Source of the DNA: Wolfiporia cocos
Lineage: Eukaryota > Basidiomycota > Agaricomycetes > Polyporales > Phaeolaceae
NCBI GenBank assembly: GCA_029448655.1
Contig: JACCLO010000005.1
Location: 4,030,001 to 4,094,000, forward strand
Direction: 5' to 3'
DNA: 64,000 bases
How positions within the stretch are numbered: the stretch's first letter is position 1; each line of letters begins with the position of its first letter. The position numbers and the translations under genes were made by a program. Positions 54,683-62,971 of the stretch are shown piece after piece. The notes beneath the pieces were generated by a model, which ran no database searches, was not told the DNA's origin, and saw only the letters and a program-made list of their open reading frames with translations.

Positions 54683-57600
54683 TGACCTGCCCACTTGTGC
54701 TCCCGTGTAATTTTAGTCCCATACCCGCTGTAAAGAGTGTATTCGAGTCAATGTATCATATTTTTGGCAACGATGCGCGCGACTTCGCTCGATCTTTTCG
54801 TGTCGAAGTAACACTCTGGGTATATGGGCAAAAAGTGCAGGCTCTGGCATTAATCGACAGCGGTGCAACCATATCGGTCATATCACAACGATTGGTCGAT
54901 AAACATAAGCTGGTCACCGACAAACTAGCGTTTCCCATTACGGTTACAAACGCAGACGGAACAGAAAACGTCGCCGGCCGCTTAACGCAATCAGTAAAAG
55001 CATTCATGCAACATGGCACACACAAGGAGAAAATAGGTCTGACGGTCATGCACCTAGAACCAGACCTAATCCTTGGCTATGACTGGTTGCGTCTCCACAA
55101 TCCTACATTTGATTGGAGGAAAGGAGAAATGGAATATGCACGCTGTACACACGACCAACCCTACGCCAGAAAAAAGGGTAACCGCCCTTCTGAGGAGGAA
55201 GCAGTTGAACTCCCAGAAAAGGAAATCATCGAAGTAAATTCGATTTGGGACACTCCCGTGGACATATTAGGAGAGGAGGACCCCGAAAATCCTTTGGTCG
55301 CTTGGGTGGCAACCCTTGACGACGAGGAAATGAACCTGCTGACACAGTTGGTAGCCGAGGTACTTGACAAAGACCTCGACGAAGCAGACGACTGTGAGGA
55401 AAACACACCACCGATTGACATTGAAAAATGGCGATCGTTAGTGCCCGAACAATACCAAGAGTATGGGCCAACGGTGTTCTCACAAAAGGCGTCAGAGAGG
55501 ATGCCGGAACGGAAGCCCTGGGATCACGCCATAGTGCTTGAACCAGACGCGCAGCTTCCGCCCCCGGTAAAACCATACACAATGTCTCCCCAAGAGCGTA
55601 ACAGCTTGGATGAGTGGATAGACACCGAACTACGGAAGGGTTACATTCGACCATCCGAAAGTCCGATGGCATCCCCGGTCTTCTTCGTCCACAAAAAGGA
55701 CGGAGGACTGCGGATGGTTGTCGATTACAGGAGGTTAAACGAAATAACCGTGAAAAATCGTTACCCGATACCTCGGATCGATGACCTAATCGATCAATTG
55801 TCCCATGCGACCATCTTCACCAAAATAGACCTTAGATGGGGATATAATAATGTCCGCATCAAGGAAGGTGATGAATGGAAGACGGCGTTTATTACACACC
55901 GTGGACTATACGAGGCAACGGTAATGTATTTCGGTTTCTGCAATGCCCCCGCAACGTTCCAAGCGATGATGAATTCTATCCTCGCACCGTTCATTTGGAC
56001 CGGCAAGGTGGTTGTCTACCTAGATGACATCTTGATTTTCGGGAATGATATGGAGGAACATCGGCGACTTACCAAAGGGGTTCTCCAAACCCTGAAGGAC
56101 TCGGACTTGTATGCGAAGCCCGAAAAGTGCTTTTTCGAACAGTCTTCCATCGAATACCTAGGAATGATCATTTCCGACGGTAACATCATGATGGATCCGA
56201 AGAAGTACGCCGGAGTTCAGGATTGGCCCAGACCTACCAAGGTCAAAGAGGTTCAAGCTTTCCTTGGATTCGCCAATTTCTACAGGCGATTCATAGAAGG
56301 CTTCTCAAAAATAGCCAAACCACTCACCATGCTGACCAAAAAGTCAGAAGCTTGGCATTGGGACGCCGAGCAGGAAAATTCCTTCCAAACCCTAAAGGAA
56401 GCATTTACCAAAGCGCCCGTGCTTCGAATTCCGTCGCACGATCAGCCATTCCGCGTAGAAACAGATGCATCAGACTTCGCTACCGGAGCAGTACTATCTC
56501 AGTTAGATCCTACGGATAAAAAATTCCACCCCGTGGCGTACTATAGCAAGTCGCTAAGTGCCCCAGAAAGGAACTACGAGATCTACGACAAGGAAATGTT
56601 GGCTGTCATCAGGGCTCTAGAGGAGTGGCGACACTACCTAGAAGGACACCCTGAAAAATTTGAGATATGGTCGGATCATCTGAACCTGACTTATTTCAAA
56701 ACGGCGCAAAAACTGACGAGACGACAAGCCCGTTGGGCACTGTACCTCTCACGCTTCAACTTCCAAATGAAGCACAAACCTGGTAAAACAATGCTAACCG
56801 CGGATCCTCTGTCCAGGCGGCCAGACCATGAGGAGGGGGTGGATCTCAATAATCGCGACCAGGTTCTTCTGAAACCTGAGTGGTTCGAGCAAGAGTACAT
56901 GGCAATGGCTCTTGATACCTCCCATGCTGCCCCACAATCGGAAGATGAATCGATACTCCGAGAGATTCGCAAAGCGTTGCTAGACGACAAGGTCACAAAA
57001 GACTACAAGGAGCTGCTCTCATCCGGCCCTCGTGAATTCAAAAAAGACCTATCAGAATGGAACTACGAAGGAGGGTTACTCCTCCGAAGAGGCAAAGTCT
57101 ACGTTCCAGCTACACCAGCGGATATCAGACGGCAAGTGGTCGAGTATCATCACGATCACAAGTCAGCTGGGCATTTCGGACGTTACAAAACGTACGAATT
57201 GCTAAGCCGCAACTATTGGTGGCCCGGAATGTTCGTTTACGTCAAGAAATACGTAGACGGATGTGACACATGCCAACGTATGAAGAACCACCCGCAGAAG
57301 CCGTACGGCCCCCTGCAACCCCTACCGGTGCCGTCAGGCCCGTGGGAAGTGGTGACAATAGACCTGATTACTCAGCTACCCCCATCTGGAATGCATGATG
57401 CAATCATGGTCGTAGTGGATCGGTTGACCAAAAGAGCAAGGTTTTTCCCTATAGAAAACACCTTCTCAACGAAAGACCTAGCTACGATACTCTATCAAAA
57501 GGTGTACCCCTTACATGGGTTGCCGAAACAGATAGTATCAGACAGAGGGACACAATTCGCCTCAAAACTATTTGGTGAATGGTGTACCCTGCTGGGAATT

Positions 57601-59109
57601 CAAAGGTCGATGACTACTGCGTACCATCCGCAGGCAGATGGACAAACCGAACGAGTGAACCAAATACTCGAACAGTATCTACGGTGTTACATCAACACGT
57701 ACCAAAAAGATAACTGGTCGGAGTTCCTGCCAACAGCGGAATTTGCGTACAATAATGCAGCTAGCGAAACTACCAAGGAATCCCCGTTCCTGGTAGAATT
57801 AGGTCGTCATCCTATTGCAGGACCAAGCAGTTTCGAACCAAGCCGAAACAAAGACTTAGTAGAAATTGCGAACACGCGGTTCTCTGCGCAAGAGAAAGCT
57901 AAGGCAGCAATGAAAATTGCAGCCGAAAGATGGTCCTGGTACTATGACCAAAAGAAGCAAGTCGTTCCCTTCAAAGTGGGCGACAAAGTACTCGTGGACG
58001 TGCGAAGTTGGCAAGACACCGAAAGGAGTCTAGCCCCTCGCTACATCGGCCCATTCCGAATCACGGAGAAATTGGGACCGGTAACGTTCAAGGTGTACAT
58101 GGACGCACAATATAGGGCTTACCACCCTGTGTTCCATGCTTCAAAACTGGTCATGTACAAGGAATCCACCATCGAAGGTCAGAAAAGTCACCCTCCAGCG
58201 GCCGACAGGCCAACGGAAATGGAAGACCCGGAAGAATGGGAAGTGGAAGCCATTCTCGACCATCGCAACCGACGCGGCCGGTGGGAATACCTTATCCATT
58301 GGAAAGGCACCGGACCTGCGGAGGACACATGGGAAATCGAGGAACATCTGGCTAACGCTAAGGAGATATTGGACGAGTACAAGGCAAAATATTCAGCCCT
58401 TAGTACCGACCCAAATCAACCCCTTCGCCGATCAACTAGACTCGGCGGAACACGGCAAACGATAGCCGTCTTCGACCCTGATTCACCAGATTGGGATTCG
58501 GACACATGTGTCTGGCCCGACGACTGGCCCCAATATCGAGACGATGTTGATCCCACACAGCCGAAAGTGTACTACAAGCGCGACCCCTTTACAGGGCAAT
58601 GGGTACATTCCGACGTTGAGTTCAACGAAGACTTGGAAATCGAAGTAGGAGTCAACGGCCAACTACCGACCAGGGGAACAACCGATGCAATCGGCTACGA
58701 TCTATACGCCGCGCAGGATATCCTAATCAATTCATGGAAATCCGCTTCGGTCCCCACAGACATTCGTATCAAAGTTCCTTATGGGACATACGGTCGGATA
58801 GCACCAAGGTCTGGACTTGCGAAAAAGGGCATCGATGTCCTCGCAGGAGTAATAGACCATGACTACCGCGGAGAAGTCTTTGTCATGTTGATGAACCTCA
58901 CCGGAGACCCGTACCAAGTAAAGAAAGGCGACCGAATTGCTCAGCTAATTTGCGAAGTAGCGATCACGCCCGAAATACAGGAATCCATGACCAAGGAGAA
59001 GTTCGAAAAAGACATTCGACCTCACCTACATGGAAGTGGGCCCTACAACGAGCAGTTCAACAAACCAACCAAGCGCGGTACACAAGGTTTTGGATCGACC
59101 GGACGATAA
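54682..59109 (+). CDS. Family B Pol polyprotein with C-terminal dUTPase, intact
   Basis: 1475 residues from the ATG in the Gag-Pol junction TGATG. Protease LIDSGATIS (D59); reverse transcriptase with IDLRWGYNNVRI and YLDDILIFG; RNase H (FRVETDASDFATGAVLSQ); integrase with an HHCC site (HHDH ... CDTC) and D,D,E in TIDLITQLP, SDRGTQF and DGQTERVNQ; a GPF module (RYIGPFRITEKLGPVTF); chromodomain (WEVEAILDHRNRRGRWEYLI); and dUTPase with GYDLYAA, RIAPRSGLAKKG, GVIDHDYRGE, GDRIAQLI and RGTQGFGSTG. All key residues are present, so it should be active if expressed. The separate frame and one-base overlap suggest translation by termination-reinitiation, giving less Pol than Gag. Confidence 0.97.
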   Translation: MTCPLVLPCNFSPIPAVKSVFESMYHIFGNDARDFARSFRVEVTLWVYGQKVQALALIDSGATISVISQRLVDKHKLVTDKLAFPITVTNADGTENVAGRLTQSVKAFMQHGTHKEKIGLTVMHLEPDLILGYDWLRLHNPTFDWRKGEMEYARCTHDQPYARKKGNRPSEEEAVELPEKEIIEVNSIWDTPVDILGEEDPENPLVAWVATLDDEEMNLLTQLVAEVLDKDLDEADDCEENTPPIDIEKWRSLVPEQYQEYGPTVFSQKASERMPERKPWDHAIVLEPDAQLPPPVKPYTMSPQERNSLDEWIDTELRKGYIRPSESPMASPVFFVHKKDGGLRMVVDYRRLNEITVKNRYPIPRIDDLIDQLSHATIFTKIDLRWGYNNVRIKEGDEWKTAFITHRGLYEATVMYFGFCNAPATFQAMMNSILAPFIWTGKVVVYLDDILIFGNDMEEHRRLTKGVLQTLKDSDLYAKPEKCFFEQSSIEYLGMIISDGNIMMDPKKYAGVQDWPRPTKVKEVQAFLGFANFYRRFIEGFSKIAKPLTMLTKKSEAWHWDAEQENSFQTLKEAFTKAPVLRIPSHDQPFRVETDASDFATGAVLSQLDPTDKKFHPVAYYSKSLSAPERNYEIYDKEMLAVIRALEEWRHYLEGHPEKFEIWSDHLNLTYFKTAQKLTRRQARWALYLSRFNFQMKHKPGKTMLTADPLSRRPDHEEGVDLNNRDQVLLKPEWFEQEYMAMALDTSHAAPQSEDESILREIRKALLDDKVTKDYKELLSSGPREFKKDLSEWNYEGGLLLRRGKVYVPATPADIRRQVVEYHHDHKSAGHFGRYKTYELLSRNYWWPGMFVYVKKYVDGCDTCQRMKNHPQKPYGPLQPLPVPSGPWEVVTIDLITQLPPSGMHDAIMVVVDRLTKRARFFPIENTFSTKDLATILYQKVYPLHGLPKQIVSDRGTQFASKLFGEWCTLLGIQRSMTTAYHPQADGQTERVNQILEQYLRCYINTYQKDNWSEFLPTAEFAYNNAASETTKESPFLVELGRHPIAGPSSFEPSRNKDLVEIANTRFSAQEKAKAAMKIAAERWSWYYDQKKQVVPFKVGDKVLVDVRSWQDTERSLAPRYIGPFRITEKLGPVTFKVYMDAQYRAYHPVFHASKLVMYKESTIEGQKSHPPAADRPTEMEDPEEWEVEAILDHRNRRGRWEYLIHWKGTGPAEDTWEIEEHLANAKEILDEYKAKYSALSTDPNQPLRRSTRLGGTRQTIAVFDPDSPDWDSDTCVWPDDWPQYRDDVDPTQPKVYYKRDPFTGQWVHSDVEFNEDLEIEVGVNGQLPTRGTTDAIGYDLYAAQDILINSWKSASVPTDIRIKVPYGTYGRIAPRSGLAKKGIDVLAGVIDHDYRGEVFVMLMNLTGDPYQVKKGDRIAQLICEVAITPEIQESMTKEKFEKDIRPHLHGSGPYNEQFNKPTKRGTQGFGSTGR

Positions 59110-59186
59110 AAGTGGAAAAATCGTAAAGTCTAACCCTTCAATGGGTTCTAGCACAACTTCTACTCTCAACGGGGTCGTTGAAATCT

Positions 59187-59199
59187 AAGGGGGGGGTAA
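59187..59199 (+). promoter_or_regulatory. B2 polypurine tract
   Basis: AAGGGGGGGGTAA directly before the 3' LTR. Confidence 0.85.
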
Positions 59200-59819
59200 T
59201 GTCACAAGAATTCTCCTAGTTTCCCTATATTTCTTACTATTTTTCCGGCAATTCTACGAATTATCTACGACTTTCTAGACCAATAACTAGCTTATCTGGT
59301 TCATAAGTTAACGGTTACATACGTGCCGAATGATGGCCGCGTTATCTCCCGTAACAATGGTCTTATCTTATCACTAGTAGTTACCATCAGTCACATGTCT
59401 AGTTCCAGCCAATCGGACATTCCGTCCGGAAGCAGTCAGCGTATAAACGTCAGCGGACCGGGCTTTGGTCACGCCCCGTCTTTGTAATGACAAGAGCGCA
59501 AAACGCCATTCGTGCGGCTTACGCCGCCTCCCTATATCCCGGTTTTGATCGGCATATGTATTTATCGTATATTACTAAGTACTTAGGTACCTGGGGACTT
59601 GTACATACGAATACGGACACTAGTATTATCTAATAAGGCTGTTAGGGGTCTTATTTATCATGTATATATACTGGACTTGCTGAGCGCTATTGCCTCAGTT
59701 CTATTCATTGCATTCATACTACGAGTTAACCACTCCGCGTATCCTGTTTAACTCTTACAACTATCCTGCCTAACCAGCAAACCAAGCAAACATCTATAAG
59801 TAAGTGTTATCTTGTGTTA
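59200..59819 (+). repeat. B2 3' LTR (620 bp)
   Basis: Same ends and length as the 5' LTR, with one base different by eye. Confidence 0.96.
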
Positions 59820-59832
59820 GTGCTTTCGGCAT

Positions 59833-60533
59833 GACTACGTAAAAAGAAGTCTAAGTAAGCTATTCTAGTGGAAATCACGCGGTCTTCTGTCGGGGCTTAT
59901 CGTCGCTTCTTGATGTGTCGTGCGCTTATCCTCCGGCGTCAATGGGCGCTCCGCCCTCGACCGGAGTTAGTGTCGGCGACTGGATGGCGTCTCTCTCACG
60001 CTACCAGGTGGGGGGTACAGCAGGTCGTCTTCCCTTGACGCCTGGGAATGCAGGATTTGGGGTGTTACACCCCGCATGTGCCCACGCCTCACTCCAGTTA
60101 GGTGGCTGCCAGTGTTCAAACCAAACCCATGCCCTGAGGGACTTAGAGGGCGCCAAGGCCAGAACTCTATCGTTCTGAAGCCGTATCGGTAGCGGTTCTA
60201 GGCAGGGCAACCCGTGCCCACCATCCCAACTCTAAATAGAGTGGCCCCTGTGCGCCTGGGGATAGGCGAGAAGGTCGTCTCCGGCCCGGTCAAGACGTTA
60301 CACCGTTGCCATCGATTCCCAACATATGGGGAAAGGCTTGACAGCCAGTCCCCTGGTTCCGCTTAAGCCTACGGTCCGGCTATTTGCCCGAGGGCAGTGA
60401 TCCCCCAGAACCCACTAAGGATACCCCGCTGCCTGGCGGCGAGCAGGGGTGCGCAGACGGCGACGAAAGACCCCTAAGAAGAAAAAATCCCAGACCCTCA
60501 AAGAGGGCGGGGACGAAAGCAAGTTCTATTCAT
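59833..60533 (-). other. B1 leader and self-priming site
   Basis: The part of B1 upstream of ORF1, cut off from the rest by B2. The primer-binding site is at 60522-60533 (ATGAATAGAACT in sense). The leader hairpin lies near 60052-60075. Confidence 0.85.
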
Positions 60534-60534
60534 A

Positions 60535-61153
60535 TAACACAAGATAACACTTACTTGTAATGTTCTTGGTATTGCTGGTTAGGCAAGAGATAAAGCAGAT
60601 GTTAAGCAGGATACGTTGAGTGGTTAACTCGTAGTATGAATGCAATGAATAGAACTGAGGCAATAGCGCTCAGCAAGTCCAGTATATATACATGATAAAT
60701 AAGACCCCTAACAGTCTTATTAGATAATACTAATGTCCGTATTCGTATGTGCAAGTCCCCAGGTACCTAAGTACTTAGTAATATACGATAAATAGATATG
60801 CCGATCAAAACCGGGATATAGAAAGGCGGCGTAGGCCGCACGAATGGCGTTTTGCGCTCTTGTCATTACAAAGACGGGGCGTGACCAAAGCCCGGTCCGC
60901 TGACGTTTATACGCTGACTGCTTCCGGACGAAATGTCCGATTGGCTGAAACTAGACATGTGACTGATGGTAACTACTAGTGATAAGATAAAACCGTCGTT
61001 ACGGGAGATAACGCGGCCATCATTCGGCACGTATGTAACCGTTAACTTATGAACCGGATAAGCTAGTTATTGGTCTAGAAAGTCGTAGATAATTCGTAGA
61101 ATTGCCGGAAAAATAGTAAGAATTATAGGGAAACTAGGAGAATTCTTGTGACA
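60535..61153 (-). repeat. B1 5' LTR (619 bp)
   Basis: Identical by eye to 41118-41736. In sense it has CATGTATATATACTGG and the self-primer AGTTCTATTCAT. Confidence 0.95.
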
Positions 61154-61360
61154 CCTCTCTGTGTGCTGGTGTGGTCCTTACTGGCTCTTTGACTGCTAGT
61201 CCGAGGGTCACCACCTTGTTATGTCACCTTAGGCCTGGGGAGGCCTATGCAACCTCTGTCACATAGGTTCTAGGATCACTGCTGACGGCGCGGTCGCACC
61301 TCGTCTGACGGTTAGGGTCCCCAGTAGGACCGGTCCCACAGATGTGAGTAGTATGTGTCA

Positions 61361-62971
61361 AGTTGACGTCTCAAGCTGCCAGTACATAGTATAACACCAA
61401 GGGGTAAGCCTCAAATCAGACCATAAGTCATCCAGCAGGAGGTTAGAAGAAAAGTAGGGGAAACGCCCCCATAGAGAATATGGATGCCCTAGCGGCAATT
61501 GTTAAGTCTAGCGCTGTAGGATGCTAGATGTTCGGTTATATACATGATGTATACTATTCATGAGTAGACCTGTCCTAATGGCTTGGTCTGTGTGTAGTGC
61601 TAATATGGTGTGACTATGGTGTGATATGGCATGTACCTGGTAATGACATTCGTGAAGGTTTCTAGGCCTTCTTGTCATGATGGAAAGTAAGCGGGCTATA
61701 AGGCCACATTGTGATAGTGGAGTGCTACGCTAATAATAACACTTGATATATGGAACTGCTAGGCTTCTAGCTGGAAGGGTTGTCCTAATGGCTTCTAATG
61801 ATGTTGATGATCATGTTTCAGGTATTTGATATGTAACGTATCAGAATGTCTTCTGATGAGCTTTTCTATGGTGTCATGACCTAGTAATAGTGTTGTCATG
61901 ATGATGTCATGGTCTGGTCCAGTAATGGAACCTGATGTCATAACTTGTACAGATAAGATAAGAGATAAGGTCACCTGGTTTGGTGCCTATGATTGGACTT
62001 AGTGGCACATATCTAATCTGATGTAGTTGAGTAGGTCACATGACCTGGAAGGTCATGTGACTTGGTAATTTCTAGTGCATCGGAAAGCCCTTGGTCATGT
62101 GATTCTAACAATGTAGATGAGAAGACCTGTACTAGTAAAGGGGCTGCACGACTTCCATTATGAGAATAGAGAATGTGGGAAATGCCTTGTAAAACTGTGA
62201 CACATTCACTTTGTTTACTACTCTTGCAATTCCTGCTTGACGGGTCACTTGTCTTATTGACTGCATCCAACCCTTACAACTGCATTAGCAAGTCCAAGCC
62301 TAGACTTGCATCAAAGATATATGGATTCTATTAGCCTTTCAGTATTTTATTCTGACGTTATCTTTACGTGAAACAATTTATTTGTCAGACACAATGAGAA
62401 TAGACCAATGCAATGACAGTTTATTTTATATTCTCACATATGACACAGATTGTGGTCACCCTAAACTGATGGATCTACATCATACAAAACACTTTCTTCA
62501 TACCTCAGGAATCGTAACCTATATGCAGTCAGATAAGTGACAGTAGATTGTTAGGCCTTATTGTCACAATCCTGTCTCTGTGACATCTCAAGCTGCCAGC
62601 ACAAGATAGAGTTTTAAGAAGAAGAAAAGAGTTCCCAGGCAAGCACACGATGCTCAGCAAGAGTAGAAAAGAGTAGGGAAATGCTCCAAGTTCACATTGT
62701 TGAGTCTAGGAAAGTAAGTCCCTATGGTGCCAACGGCCTAGTCACTGCCTCTTTTGTACAAGTCTTACTGCTCGCTCAGATTGGTGCCTAGAGACAATCG
62801 GTCTAGCCAAAATGCTTAGATTGAACATAGGAACAAAATGGCTAGGCGGATTTCTCTGAAAATCAAAATCGAGAAATTTATATGTCCAAATTTGGCCAGT
62901 TGTGGGAAAGCAGTACTATATAAGGAAAGTATTGACATCGCTACCTATCTGACTAATTTAAATATAGTATA
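61361..62971. other. Non-coding region with LTR-like debris
   Basis: No credible ORF. In minus sense 61364 to about 62207 looks like an LTR: a GGGGGCGTTTCCCC-type repeat, CATGTATATAACC, CACACAGACCAAGCCATTAGG and an end at ctgtgaca; no duplication was found. A second similar start, tgacatctcaagctgccag, occurs at about 62581, giving a diverged direct repeat of tgacgtctcaagctgccag at 61364. AGGTCATGTGACTTGG-type palindromes occur near 62035-62065. Confidence 0.4.

Larger units (their letters stand above)
50161..59819 (+). mobile_element. B2: full-length family B retrotransposon nested in B1
   Basis: Both LTRs are 620 bp with one visible difference (cgtaacgatgg against cgtaacaatgg). The duplication is gtgct (50156-50160 and 59820-59824). 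It carries self-priming site, leader, ORF1, Gag, Pol and polypurine tract in that order. ORF1 and Pol are open; Gag has an in-frame TAG caused by a 3-base loss. This is the youngest full-length B element here. Confidence 0.97.
49353..59832 (-). pseudogene. Family B ORF1 (B1), split 13 bp after its start by element B2
   Basis: The first 13 nt of the ORF (ATGCCGAAAGCAC) are at 59832-59820. The rest resumes at 50155 and ends at 49353. The total without B2 and one duplication is 816 nt, the same as B2 ORF1. A TGA at 49977-49979 replaces a CGA codon. The protein has no named domain: a basic N-terminus, a Lys/Arg/Glu-rich helical middle and a C-terminal region resembling that of family A ORF1. Confidence 0.9.
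41118..61153 (-). mobile_element. B1: family B retrotransposon, complete except for insertions
   Basis: Minus-strand element with two 619 bp LTRs (41118-41736 and 60535-61153) that look identical by eye and the duplication cctct (41113-41117 and 61154-61158). It carries a solo A LTR in Pol and the whole B2 element in ORF1. Apart from these and one TGA in ORF1, all three reading frames are open, so it was probably functional shortly before being hit. Confidence 0.95.
40744..61360 (+). repeat. Solo LTR, family C variant, split by the 20 kb B1/B2 nest
   Basis: Left part 40744-41117 (TGTCACAGAATTCTCTG ...) and right part 61159-61360 (... GTATGTGTCA) together make 576 bp, matching the intact C LTR (578 bp). 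The outer duplication agttg is at 40739-40743 and 61361-61365. Confidence 0.9.

Noticed and set aside
54682..59109. Envelope gene or retrovirus-like third gene after Pol
   Set aside because: Pol runs to within about 90 bp of the 3' LTR and ends in dUTPase; no signal peptide or membrane-spanning ORF follows.
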